Below are positions 27,153 to 35,305 of a stretch of DNA of 64,000 nucleotides, one piece after another. The stretch spans positions 124,001-188,000 of the forward strand of contig NZ_PGGU01000016.1 in NCBI RefSeq assembly GCF_002872075.1. Direction: 5' to 3'. Under the pieces are notes generated by a model that saw only the letters and a list, made by a program, of their open reading frames with translations, had not been told where the DNA came from and did not search any database. Each line of letters begins with the position of its first letter. Within the stretch, counting starts at the first letter, position 1. This stretch comes from Microbacterium aurantiacum. Its GTDB lineage: Bacteria; Actinomycetota; Actinomycetes; Actinomycetales; Microbacteriaceae. The position numbers and the translations under genes were made by a program.

Positions 27153-28355
27153 ATGCCCCGCGCGCTCATCATCGGAGGTGGCGTCGCCGGACCGGCGACC
27201 GCCCTCTTCCTGCGTCGTGCCGGCTGGGAGGTCGAGATCTTCGAGGCCGCCGCCGAGCCCGACGCCTACGCCGGGCTCTTCCTCAACGTCGCCACCAACG
27301 GGCTCGCCGTACTCGAGCAACTCGGTCTCCGCGACCGGCTCGTCGCGCAGGGTCACCCCGCGCCGGAGATGGTCATGTGGTCGAGCACGGGCAAGCAGCT
27401 CGGCATCGTTCCGAACGGACCGGTGCGTGAACCCGGCCGCGGCGGCGTGGTCGTGCGCCGCAGCATCCTCCACAGCGTCCTGCGCGAGGCCGCCCTGGCC
27501 GCCGGCATCCCCTTCACCTTCGGTACCCGCCTCGAACAGATCGAAGAGTCGGGTGCCACGGTGCGCGCCACGTTCGCCGATGGGCGCAGTACGACCGGCG
27601 ACGTGCTGATCGGCGCCGACGGCGTGGGGTCGCGAACACGCCGCCACATCGACCCGGACGCGCCTGAGCCACGATTCTCCCGTCTGGTCGGGCTCGGCGG
27701 GTTCGCCCGAGTGCCCGGCCTCGCTCCGACGCCGGGTGCCCAGCACATGGTCTTCGGCCGCCGCTCGTTCTTCGGGTACCTCGTGCGGGAGGACGCAGAG
27801 GTGTACTGGTTCGCGAACGTCACGACGAAGGAGGGCGATCGCGCCGATCTGCGCACCATATCCGGCGAGGAATGGCTTGCGCGACTGCGTGACCTGCATG
27901 CCGACGATCCCCACCCTGTCCCGCAGATCCTCGCGCACACCGCGGGCGACTTGCGCGGCTATCCGATCGAGGACCTCCCGCGCGTACCGCACTGGAGCCG
28001 CGGCCGCGTCGTCGCGATCGGGGATGCTGTGCACGCGATCTCACCGAGCGCGGGCCAAGGAGCGTCCCTCGCGCTCGAGGATTCGATCACGCTCGCCCGC
28101 TGTCTGCGGGACGCCGAGGCCACGACCGCATTCGCCGAGTACCAGCGGCTGCGCCAACCGCGCGCTGAGGCCGTCGTCCGCTACGCCGAGGCGATCAACA
28201 AGCAGAAGCGCGTCACCGGATCTCGGCTCGGCATCGCCATACGCGACGCGATGCTGCCGGTCTTCCTGAGGAGAGCACGCGACGACACCCGCAACGACTG
28301 GCTGTACAACCATCACGTCACCTGGAACGAACGCACCCTCGAAAGCGGTCGGTAG
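27153..28355 (+). CDS. FAD-dependent monooxygenase (PHBH-like)
   Basis: The 400-residue protein shows the class A flavoprotein monooxygenase motifs: ALIIGGGVAGPATALFLRRAG at the start, a DG region (LIGADGVGSRTRRHI), and GRVVAIGDAVHAISPSAGQGASLALED near residue 290. Such enzymes hydroxylate aromatic or polyketide-like substrates or inactivate antibiotics with NAD(P)H and O2. The substrate here is unknown. AGAGGATCCC precedes the ATG. It is divergent from and probably controlled by the MarR gene. Confidence 0.88.
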   Translation: MPRALIIGGGVAGPATALFLRRAGWEVEIFEAAAEPDAYAGLFLNVATNGLAVLEQLGLRDRLVAQGHPAPEMVMWSSTGKQLGIVPNGPVREPGRGGVVVRRSILHSVLREAALAAGIPFTFGTRLEQIEESGATVRATFADGRSTTGDVLIGADGVGSRTRRHIDPDAPEPRFSRLVGLGGFARVPGLAPTPGAQHMVFGRRSFFGYLVREDAEVYWFANVTTKEGDRADLRTISGEEWLARLRDLHADDPHPVPQILAHTAGDLRGYPIEDLPRVPHWSRGRVVAIGDAVHAISPSAGQGASLALEDSITLARCLRDAEATTAFAEYQRLRQPRAEAVVRYAEAINKQKRVTGSRLGIAIRDAMLPVFLRRARDDTRNDWLYNHHVTWNERTLESGR

Positions 28356-28379
28356 TTCCCCGAATGACCAGCCGTCGCT

Positions 28380-28440
28380 CCCGTCGCGAAAAGACCCTGT
28401 ATCCGGCCGAAATACCGGGCTATTTCGCGACGGGAGCAGA
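28380..28440. repeat. 61-bp palindromic intergenic repeat, copy 2
   Basis: Same 61-bp element as at 26517-26577 with about four substitutions, mostly in the inner stem; the outer arms are unchanged. It lies between the convergent monooxygenase and TOPRIM genes, and its right arm supplies the last codons (PVAK) and stop of the TOPRIM gene. Confidence 0.85.
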
Positions 28441-29037
28441 CGGGGCGGGCGCCTCGACCTGCGGATCCCGGAGCACCGCCTCCAGCAGGGCGACCAGGGG
28501 CCGCGGCATCCGCTCGATCGGGAGGGCGTCGACGATGTCGGCCGCGAACCGTGCCTTGCGCCCCGCGGCCGTACCGGCGAAGCGATGCAGCTGCGCCTCG
28601 ACCGTTCGGGCGCGCTGCGCCGGCTGTCCCTGGAACATCTCGAACCGAGTGAGCTCGCCACGCGCGGCGAGGGTGTTCCGCACGAGGTCCGGTCCTGCCG
28701 CCACGATCACCTCCTCCTCCAGATCCCGCTCACAGCCGAAGAAGCCCGCCGCCGCCGGATCGAGAACGGTATCGAGCATCCCCGAGTCGGCGAGGACGCG
28801 CACCACGTATCCCCGCTCGGCCCCGTCGTAGAGCCCGAGCACTCGCGTCGGAATCGGGCCGGACCGCAAACCGACGAGCCGGCGGCGCAGGTTCGTGATG
28901 CCGCCCAGGTCCACGAGGGCGACGGTCTCCGGATCGAGTACGACGCCGAGCCGGCGCGCGACAGCTTCGAAGGCGAGCCGGTCGCTCACGCCCTCGAACA
29001 GCACGGTCGTGTGCGCCGGTGCGTCCGTCTTCGGCAT
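28420..29037 (-). CDS. Small solitary TOPRIM-domain protein
   Basis: The 205-residue protein begins with TTVLFEGVSDRLAFEAVARRLGV, the glutamate-bearing TOPRIM strand, followed by VALVDLGGITNLRRRL and VLGLYDGAERGYVVRVL, consistent with the second acidic strand. This resembles the TOPRIM part of OLD-family nucleases, but no ABC/ATPase domain is attached or adjacent. Its activity and partners are unknown. TAGGGT lies six bases upstream of the ATG, so it is probably leaderless. Its C-terminus is encoded within a repeat element. Confidence 0.75.
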   Translation of the reverse strand: MPKTDAPAHTTVLFEGVSDRLAFEAVARRLGVVLDPETVALVDLGGITNLRRRLVGLRSGPIPTRVLGLYDGAERGYVVRVLADSGMLDTVLDPAAAGFFGCERDLEEEVIVAAGPDLVRNTLAARGELTRFEMFQGQPAQRARTVEAQLHRFAGTAAGRKARFAADIVDALPIERMPRPLVALLEAVLRDPQVEAPAPSAPVAK

Positions 29038-29043
29038 GCGTCG

Positions 29044-29049
29044 ACCCTA
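29044..29049 (-). promoter_or_regulatory. -10 box of leaderless TOPRIM gene
   Basis: Minus-strand TAGGGT is followed by six bases and the ATG ending at 29037. Confidence 0.55.
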
Positions 29050-29111
29050 CTCGCGGCTCCCGCGCGGCGCGGCGTCACCGGCCGTTCACCGCGCGGCGCC
29101 AGACTTCGATC

Positions 29112-30515
29112 ATGAGCGACGATGCGATGACCCCGAAGCCGCAAGCGCCCGCACGCCCGGGCACGATCGGCGTGATCGGACTCGAGTTGCGCGGCGAGAC
29201 GCCGGCACCGAAGAAGCAGGTGTACTCCTGGGCGCTGTGGGACTGGGCGACGCAGCCCTTCAACACCGTCATCCTCACGTTCATCTTCACGGCGCTCTAC
29301 CTCACCACCGATGCGTTCCTGCCGGCGGCGATGCAGGGGCTGGACGACGAGGACCCCGTCAAGGAGTTCGCGATCGCCGATCTCACCTCGGGCCTGGGCC
29401 TCGGGTCGACGATCGCCGCCTTCGCGATCCTGTTCCTCGCGCCGGTGCTCGGCCAGCGAGCGGACGCAGCGGGACGCCAGAAACTGTGGCTGGGCATCGG
29501 CACCGGCGCTCTCGTGCTGTGCATGCTCGGTCTCTGGTTCGTCGAACCGCAGCCGTCGCTGTTCTGGCTGGGCGTCGCACTCATCTCGGCCGGATCCGTG
29601 TTCGGCGAGATCGCCGCGGTCAACTCGAACGCCATGCTCATCGGCATCGCCAATCCGAAGACCGTCGGACGCATCTCGGGACTCGGCTGGGGATTCGGCT
29701 ACCTCGGCGGGATCCTCGCCCTCGTGCTCGTGGTGATCTTCTACATGGCCGACTGGTTCGGCATCTCGAGCGACGGCGGTCTGCCGTTCCGCATCATCGC
29801 CGTCGGTTGCGCGATCTGGACGATCGTCTTCTCCATCCCGATCTTCCTCAACGTCCCCGAACCCTCCCTCGGCCGCCCTGAGCGCCAGGTCGGGTTCTTC
29901 GCCTCGTACGGACTGCTGGTGAAGGACGTCGCCGGACTCTATCGCAACCCCGAGACCCGGCCCACGTTCTGGTTCCTGCTCTCCAGCGCGGTATTCCGCG
30001 ACGGCCTGGGCGGTGTCTTCGCCTTCGGCGCCGTGATCGCCTCCACGGTGTTCGGATTCAAGTTCCTCGAGATCGTGATCTTCGGCATCGCCGCGAACCT
30101 CATCGCCGGCATCTCGACCATCATCGCCGGGCGCTTCGACGACCGGTTCGGTCCGAAGCGGATCATCCTGATCTCGCTCGGCGCGATGGTCGTGGCCGGA
30201 CTCGCCGTGTTCTTCCTGGTGGATGCCGGCACCACCGTCTTCTGGATCGGCGGCCTCATCCTGTGCGCGTTCGTCGGCCCCGCTCAGGCAGCGTCGCGCT
30301 CGTTCCTCGCCCGGGTCACGCCGGCCGGACGCGAGGGCGAGATCTTCGGGCTCTACGCGACGACCGGACGGGCGGCGAGCTGGATGGCCTCCGGCGCCTG
30401 GACGGTTCTCATCGCGCTCACCCACCAGACGGCCTTCGGGATCCTCGGCATCGTGCTCGTGCTGCTGCTCGGCTTCCTCCTGTTGCTGCCGCTCAAGGCG
30501 CAGCAGGTTCGCTGA
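29112..30515 (+). CDS. Atg22/UMF1-like major facilitator transporter
   Basis: The 467-residue protein has about twelve transmembrane helices. The first segment (YSWALWDWATQPFNTVILTFIFTALYL) and FLAPVLGQRADAAGRQK match the UMF1/Atg22-like MFS group. In fungi Atg22 exports amino acids from vacuoles; the bacterial relatives have no assigned substrate. The ATG at 29112 lies six bases after CAGACT, a weak version of the leaderless box. The 3' end overlaps the convergent MMPL gene by 23 bases. Confidence 0.85.
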   Translation: MSDDAMTPKPQAPARPGTIGVIGLELRGETPAPKKQVYSWALWDWATQPFNTVILTFIFTALYLTTDAFLPAAMQGLDDEDPVKEFAIADLTSGLGLGSTIAAFAILFLAPVLGQRADAAGRQKLWLGIGTGALVLCMLGLWFVEPQPSLFWLGVALISAGSVFGEIAAVNSNAMLIGIANPKTVGRISGLGWGFGYLGGILALVLVVIFYMADWFGISSDGGLPFRIIAVGCAIWTIVFSIPIFLNVPEPSLGRPERQVGFFASYGLLVKDVAGLYRNPETRPTFWFLLSSAVFRDGLGGVFAFGAVIASTVFGFKFLEIVIFGIAANLIAGISTIIAGRFDDRFGPKRIILISLGAMVVAGLAVFFLVDAGTTVFWIGGLILCAFVGPAQAASRSFLARVTPAGREGEIFGLYATTGRAASWMASGAWTVLIALTHQTAFGILGIVLVLLLGFLLLLPLKAQQVR

Positions 30516-32706
30516 GCCCGCGTCGCGCGGACGACTCGAGGGCGCCTGCGGACAGCGCGGGCTCACGCCAGCCGATCCGCGCGTGCAGCCGCCGGAGCGG
30601 GGCGGGCGCCCACCAGTTCGCACGCCCGGCGAGCCGCATGAACGCGGGGAGCAGGATGCCGCGGATCACGGTGGCATCGATGAGCACGGCGAGCGCCATC
30701 CCGACGCCGAGCTGCTGCAGGAAAGTGACCTCGCTCGTGGCGTAGACGAGGAACGACGTGCCCAGCGTGAGCGCGGCGGCGCCGATGAGCGGTGCGGATC
30801 TGCCGATTCCCCGCACCACCGAGGCGCGCGGATCGCCGGTGAGGTCGTACTCCTCCTTGATCCGGGCGAGCAGGAAGACCTCGTAGTCCATCGACAGGCC
30901 GTAGGCGACGCAGAACATCAGCAGCGGGATGCTCGGCTCGATGACGCCGGTCGGCGTGAAGCCCAGCAGCGGCGCGAGCGCTCCCTCCTGGAACCCCCAG
31001 ACGAGCACGCCGAACATCACCGAAAGCGACAGCAGGTTGAGGACGGACGCCTTGAGCGGGGCGACGACGCTGCCCGTCATCAGGAAGAGGAGCACGAAGG
31101 TGACGGCGAAGATGAGTACCAGCACCACGGGAAGGCGCTCGGACACGGCAGCACGATAGTCCACGAGCTCAGCCGGGTAGCCCCCGACGAGAGCGGGAAA
31201 GGCCCTGTCGACGGCTCGGACGTCGGCGACCAGGTCGCCCGGGTCGTCGGACAGACGATCCGACGCAGGCAGCGCGGTGAGGTAGGCCGCGTCGCCGTCG
31301 CGGAACCGGCCGGCGTCGGCCTCCGCCGATTCGACGAGGGCACCATCCCGGAACGATCCTGCCGGCGAATCGACCCGCAGGATGCCGTCGACGAGCGACA
31401 CGTCGCGTGCGAACCGCCCGATCTCGGCGTCGGTCGCCGACTGGGCGACGATGTACACGGCATCCGCATCCTCCGCATCGAAGTCCTCGCGGATCGTGTC
31501 GTACATGTCGCGAACGGGCTGGCCCGCGCGGAGCAGCCGGTCATCGGGCGCTCCGAACTCGGCGGCGAGCGCAGGCGCCCCGAGGGCGATCAGGACCACC
31601 ATCCCGAGTGCGCCGAATGCGACGGGGCGCCGCATCACGCGTGAGGCCAGACGCGCCCACCCGCCGGCCTCCGCGGCGACCGCCACATCGTTCCTGCGGA
31701 GCACGCGGGTGCCGAGGAGGCGGAGGACAGCGGGGAGGAAGACCGTGGAGCCGATGATCGCCGTCAGGACGACAGCGATGCCCGCGTAGGCGAACGACGA
31801 GAGGAAGGGCAGGGGGAACACGAAGAGCGCGGCGAGGGATGCGGCGACCGTGGCCCCGCTGAACAGGATCGTCCGCCCGGCAGAGCGCACCGCATCCTTC
31901 GTCGCCTGCTCCGGATCCGATCCGCGGCGCAGCTCCTCGCGGAACCGGTACGTCATGAACAGCCCGTAGTCGACGCCGAGACCGATGCCCATGACGAGCG
32001 CGATGTTGGCCGCGAAGGTCGAGATGTCGGTGAAGCCGCTGACGAGGCGCAGGATCGCGAGCGTACCCGCAACCGAGTAGAGGCCGACCGTGAGGGTCGC
32101 CAGCGCCACGCGGAAGCGGCGGTACACGAGCCAGAGCAGCCCGAGCACCAACGGCACCACGATCATCTCGGCACGGAGGAAGTCGGCGCGCGCCTGCTCA
32201 GCGACTGTGCGGAACACCTCGTCGGCTCCACCCAGCGTGAGACGGACGGAGGGATCGTCGAACTGCCCGTCGATCGCCGCATCCAGCGCCGGCAGGAGTT
32301 CACCGCGGACCAGGTCCGCGTCGCCGGACGCCCAGGCGAGCACGAGCGCCGTCGTGCCGTCCGTTCCGGCGAGCGACGCCGGCGCACCCGGCGTCCAGTA
32401 GGACCAGGCCTCTCCGATGCCCGGGAATTCTGCGATGAGCGCAGTGACCTCCCTCCCGGCCGCGGCCACGGCGGGGTCATCGACTCCGGAGTCCGACTCC
32501 ACGAGAACGGCGATGTTCGGGCTCCCGGTGCCGAACCGATCGGCGAGCGCAGTGCGCACCTGGAGCGACTCCGAGCCGGGAGCGTCATAGCGATTCAGCG
32601 ACAGGGCGTCGAAGACCGCGGCACCCAGCGCCAGGTAGATCGCGAAGATCACCGCGGTGACGGTGATCACAGTCCGCGGTCGGGTCGAGACGGCACGTAC
32701 GAGCAT
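30493..32706 (-). CDS. MMPL/RND-family transporter
   Basis: The 737-residue protein has two repeats, each a transmembrane helix, a large extracytoplasmic domain and five further helices. The MMPL/SSD signatures occur in both halves (LVMGIGLGVDYGLFMTYRFREELRRG and MFCVAYGLSMDYEVFLLARIKEEYDLTG) with the Asp-Tyr pairs used for proton relay. Substrates of the family are lipids or drugs. A GGAGG ribosome-binding site precedes the ATG. It is divergent from a TetR regulator, so it is probably an inducible efflux pump. Confidence 0.92.
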   Translation of the reverse strand: MLVRAVSTRPRTVITVTAVIFAIYLALGAAVFDALSLNRYDAPGSESLQVRTALADRFGTGSPNIAVLVESDSGVDDPAVAAAGREVTALIAEFPGIGEAWSYWTPGAPASLAGTDGTTALVLAWASGDADLVRGELLPALDAAIDGQFDDPSVRLTLGGADEVFRTVAEQARADFLRAEMIVVPLVLGLLWLVYRRFRVALATLTVGLYSVAGTLAILRLVSGFTDISTFAANIALVMGIGLGVDYGLFMTYRFREELRRGSDPEQATKDAVRSAGRTILFSGATVAASLAALFVFPLPFLSSFAYAGIAVVLTAIIGSTVFLPAVLRLLGTRVLRRNDVAVAAEAGGWARLASRVMRRPVAFGALGMVVLIALGAPALAAEFGAPDDRLLRAGQPVRDMYDTIREDFDAEDADAVYIVAQSATDAEIGRFARDVSLVDGILRVDSPAGSFRDGALVESAEADAGRFRDGDAAYLTALPASDRLSDDPGDLVADVRAVDRAFPALVGGYPAELVDYRAAVSERLPVVLVLIFAVTFVLLFLMTGSVVAPLKASVLNLLSLSVMFGVLVWGFQEGALAPLLGFTPTGVIEPSIPLLMFCVAYGLSMDYEVFLLARIKEEYDLTGDPRASVVRGIGRSAPLIGAAALTLGTSFLVYATSEVTFLQQLGVGMALAVLIDATVIRGILLPAFMRLAGRANWWAPAPLRRLHARIGWREPALSAGALESSARRGLSEPAAP

Positions 32707-32751
32707 CAGAAGCCTCCGATAGAATGCGAGCAGTTAGTCGTATTCGTTTTA

Positions 32752-32765
32752 CGAGCAAATACTCG
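32752..32765. promoter_or_regulatory. Candidate TetR operator
   Basis: CGAGCAAATACTCG, an imperfect palindrome CGAG-N6-CTCG, lies between the divergent MMPL and TetR genes. A wider repeat AATGCGAG (32723-32730) / CTCGCATT (32762-32769) overlaps it. Confidence 0.55.
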
Positions 32766-32790
32766 CATTTAATCGAGAGCAGGTCAAGGA

Positions 32791-33405
32791 GTGTCCGAAG
32801 AAGCGGGAGCACCGCGCCGCCAGGCGCGCGGACGGGCGCGCATCGAACAGATCCTGCTCGCCGCCGCCGCCGTGTTCGGAGAGGCCGGGTACGAGGCCGC
32901 GACGACGAACGCGATCGCCGCCAGGGCGGGGATCTCCCCCGGCTCGCTCTATCAGTTCTTCGCCAACAAGGACGAAGTCGGACGAGCTCTCGCCGAGGCC
33001 TATGCGGAGCGCCTCGCCACGCTCGAGCTTCTGAGCGGGCTCACCACGGAGAATCTCGAGACAGAGCTGGACGCTGCCCTCGCCCGCATCGTCGGCTTCA
33101 ACATCGAGCATCCGGGCTTCAAGGCACTGTTCGCCCGCACCGACATGCCGCCATCCATGCGCGCCGCGGTCGCACCCGCGCACGACGCGATCGAGAAGCG
33201 GGTCCGCGAGGCCATCGCGGCGATCATGCCCGACGCGGAGGATCGCCGCATCCAGACCATGGCCACGGTGATCCTGAGCATGGTCAAGGGACTGATGCCA
33301 CTCATCGTCGCCGAGGTCGACCCCGCGCAGCGCCGACTCCTCGTCGCCGAACTGCATCGCGGCATCGTCGCCTACGTGAGCTCGGCGCGAGGCGACCTCG
33401 CCTGA
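32791..33405 (+). CDS. TetR-family transcriptional regulator
   Basis: The 204-residue protein has the TetR N-terminal helix-turn-helix (IEQILLAAAAVFGEAGYEAATTNAIAARAGISPGSLYQFFANKDEV, about 19-64) and an all-helical ligand domain. It begins with GTG. Its divergent partner is the MMPL pump, the likely target. The intergenic region carries inverted repeats suitable as operator. Confidence 0.92.
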   Translation: MSEEAGAPRRQARGRARIEQILLAAAAVFGEAGYEAATTNAIAARAGISPGSLYQFFANKDEVGRALAEAYAERLATLELLSGLTTENLETELDAALARIVGFNIEHPGFKALFARTDMPPSMRAAVAPAHDAIEKRVREAIAAIMPDAEDRRIQTMATVILSMVKGLMPLIVAEVDPAQRRLLVAELHRGIVAYVSSARGDLA

Positions 33406-33426
33406 ACGGCGCCGGTCCGCTGCGCC

Positions 33427-33969
33427 TCAGTTCTCCCAGTTGTCGGCGAGTTTGCCGAGCAGGCGGGCGAGGTCACGCTGTTCCTCTTCGGTGAATACGG
33501 CGAGCGCTCGTCCGAGCATCTCGCGCCGCTCTCCGCGCATCCCCCTCGCGAGCTTGCGTCCTTCGTCGGTGAGTGCGATGCGAGTGCGGCGGGCGTCGTC
33601 AGGGTCAGCCTCTCGGCGCACATAGCCGAGCTCGACGCCCTGCTGCACCAGTCGTGAGGCGCGCGGCTGGTCGACGCCGATCGCCTCTCCCAGGGCGCTG
33701 ACGCTGAGCGGGGTGGATGCGGCGGCGAGGGCCTCCAGCATCCGCAGACGTGCGGGTGCACCGAGCCGGCCGGGGCCGTCGACCATCCACGGCGGCATGC
33801 CCGGATGCCCGTGCCGGCCGAACTTGTCGTCGTGCGAGCCGTCATGCCCATGCGGCCCGCCGTGCCATCCGTGAGGACCGCCGCGGCCGCGGCCCTGCGG
33901 GCGGCGCCCACGAAGCCGCGAGAGCGCACGGGCGATCGCTTCGGCAGGGTCGGTCTCTTCGGGGTCCAC
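33427..33969 (-). CDS. MarR-like regulator with His/Gly-rich N-terminus
   Basis: The 180-residue protein has an N-terminal segment (about 20-60) rich in His, Gly and Asp (GGPHGWHGGPHGHDG, then GRHGHPGMPPWM). A MarR-type winged helix follows (LRMLEALAAASTPLSVSALGEAIGVDQPRASRLVQQGVELGYVRREADPDDARRTRIALTDEG, about 75-140) and a C-terminal dimer helix. The histidines suggest metal binding. The GTG start lies six bases after TAAAGT, so it is probably leaderless. It faces, divergently, a second His-rich winged-helix gene across an array of ACATGC half-sites. Function is not known; a metal-responsive role is inference. Confidence 0.82.
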   Translation of the reverse strand: MDPEETDPAEAIARALSRLRGRRPQGRGRGGPHGWHGGPHGHDGSHDDKFGRHGHPGMPPWMVDGPGRLGAPARLRMLEALAAASTPLSVSALGEAIGVDQPRASRLVQQGVELGYVRREADPDDARRTRIALTDEGRKLARGMRGERREMLGRALAVFTEEEQRDLARLLGKLADNWEN

Positions 33970-33975
33970 CCTGCA

Positions 33976-33981
33976 ACTTTA
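33976..33981 (-). promoter_or_regulatory. -10 box of leaderless His-rich MarR gene
   Basis: Minus-strand TAAAGT is followed by six bases and the GTG ending at 33969. It abuts the first ACATGC half-site. Confidence 0.55.
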
Positions 33982-34049
33982 CATGCGACTTGACATGCAT
34001 TCATATCGCATGTCACACTACATATACATGCACTGTGACAATCACATGC
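33981..34049. promoter_or_regulatory. Array of ACATGC half-sites between divergent regulators
   Basis: ACATGC occurs at 33981-33986, 33993-33998, 34026-34031 and 34044-34049, and its complement GCATGT at 34008-34013. TGACATGC-N9-GCATGTCA (33991-34015) is a perfect inverted repeat. Five half-sites in 69 bases mark a strong operator region for one or both flanking regulators. Confidence 0.8.
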
Positions 34050-34074
34050 ACACTGACATTAAAGGATTCCCCTC

Positions 34075-34797
34075 ATGAACACCCCTGACACGCAGAACCC
34101 AGACAACTCTTCCCGCCCCTTCGGCTACTGGCTGAAGGCCGCCGATCGCCTGATGGCCGCCGAGTTCGCGACCGCCTTCGAGTCCGACGGCGCCAGTCGT
34201 CGCGACTGGCGGATGCTGAACATCATCGACGGCTCCGCCTCCTCCCGTCGTCCGCTGTCCGAGCACAAGCTGCACCGGCTCATCGAGCGCGGCTGGGTCG
34301 CCCCCGAGGGCGAGGGCTGGACCCTCACCGACGAAGGACGCGCCGCCAAGGAACGGCTCGGTGCGGTCGTCGACGGCATCCGCGCTCGCGTCACCGACGC
34401 CGTCTCCGACGAGGACATGGCGACCACCCTCGCTTCGCTCGAGAAGATCGCCCGCGCATTCGGCTGGGACGAGAACACCGAGCTCCCCCGCGGCCGCCGG
34501 TTCGGCTTCGGCCCTCGCGGCTTCGGACGGCAGGGCTTCGGCCCTCGCGACTTCGGACACCACGGCTTCGGCGGGCATGCCGACTGCGGCCCGCACGCCG
34601 AGCGTGAGCACGACCACGACCACGACCACGACCACGGCCACGGCCACGGCCACGGCCACGGCCATCACGAAGGTCACCCGCACGGCGACCACCGTGGTCA
34701 CCGTCGCGGACCTGGCCGCGCCGGATTCGCGCACTTCGCACAGGGTGCGTACGAGCGCGGCTTCGATGCCGGCTTCACCCGGGGGCGCGACGCCTGA
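34075..34797 (+). CDS. Winged-helix protein with His-rich C-terminal tail
   Basis: The 240-residue protein starts with a MarR/PadR-like winged-helix region (FGYWLKAADRLMAAEFATAF, HRLIERGWVAPEGEGWTLTDEGRAAKERL, residues 15-110). It then passes through a Gly/Phe/Arg-rich stretch (GFGPRGFGRQGFGPRDFG) into a tail with alternating HD and HG pairs (about 178-210) and ends in an aromatic segment. The central DNA-recognition helix is shortened compared with MarR. The tail would bind several Ni2+, Zn2+ or Cu+ ions. AAAGGA precedes the ATG. It is divergent from the other His-rich regulator. No known family name; the metal link is inference. Confidence 0.75.
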   Translation: MNTPDTQNPDNSSRPFGYWLKAADRLMAAEFATAFESDGASRRDWRMLNIIDGSASSRRPLSEHKLHRLIERGWVAPEGEGWTLTDEGRAAKERLGAVVDGIRARVTDAVSDEDMATTLASLEKIARAFGWDENTELPRGRRFGFGPRGFGRQGFGPRDFGHHGFGGHADCGPHAEREHDHDHDHDHGHGHGHGHGHHEGHPHGDHRGHRRGPGRAGFAHFAQGAYERGFDAGFTRGRDA

Positions 34798-34810
34798 CGG
34801 TCACGAGAAT

Positions 34811-34844
34811 CAGGGGGACGGATGCCGCGGCATCCGTCCCCCTG
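34811..34844. terminator. Terminator-like perfect hairpin
   Basis: 34811-34827 is exactly complementary to 34828-34844 (17 bp, no unpaired loop base in the palindrome). It contains GGATGCC/GGCATCC and sits between the convergent His-rich and GNAT genes. Confidence 0.75.
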
Positions 34845-34849
34845 TCATT

Positions 34850-35293
34850 TCATCCGGGCGAGATCGCCGGCACGGACATGCTCATGAAGACGTCGACGTC
34901 GTCTTCTGTGTCGACGGTGAAGCCGTGTCGTTCATAGAGTCGGCGCGCCGAACTTCCGGTGAGGACGTTGAGGCGAACACGCCGCCCGGCGCTCTCCTGC
35001 AATACCGCGCCGAGGATCGCGCTCCCGATCCCCCGCCCCTGAAGGTCGGGCCGGAGATAGAAGTGCTCCAGCCAGACGTCGTCGGCGTCGGCGCGCATCG
35101 AGATCGAACCGGCGTCGGTTCCGTCCACGACGATCACGCGGGTCCACGCCGGAACGAAACCATCGATGAACCGACGTCGCACCCGGACAGGGTCGTAACG
35201 ACCCAGCCGCTGCAGGTCATCACGCAGAACGACGGCGCGGAGTTCGGCGATCCACGCCGCATCCCCTTCTGTGCTGGGCCGCAGGGCCGACAT
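34850..35293 (-). CDS. GNAT-family N-acetyltransferase
   Basis: The 147-residue protein shows the acetyl-CoA-binding motif A of GNAT enzymes (LRPDLQGRGIGSAILGAVLQES, about 80-102) and the C-terminal RLYERHGF element. The acceptor substrate is unknown. It is 12 bases downstream of the proline-rich membrane protein gene on the same strand, so dcd, that gene and this one may form one transcript. Confidence 0.9.
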   Translation of the reverse strand: MSALRPSTEGDAAWIAELRAVVLRDDLQRLGRYDPVRVRRRFIDGFVPAWTRVIVVDGTDAGSISMRADADDVWLEHFYLRPDLQGRGIGSAILGAVLQESAGRRVRLNVLTGSSARRLYERHGFTVDTEDDVDVFMSMSVPAISPG

Positions 35294-35305
35294 ACGCCCC
35301 TCGGC

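Noticed and set aside
28041..28661. Minus-strand frame of 206 codons across the second 61-bp repeat
   Set aside because: It overlaps both the monooxygenase and the TOPRIM gene, which have better support.
34610..34680. Short tandem CACGAC/CACGGC repeats that could suggest a microsatellite or CRISPR-like array
   Set aside because: They are in frame and encode the HD/HG tail of the winged-helix protein; there are no spacers.
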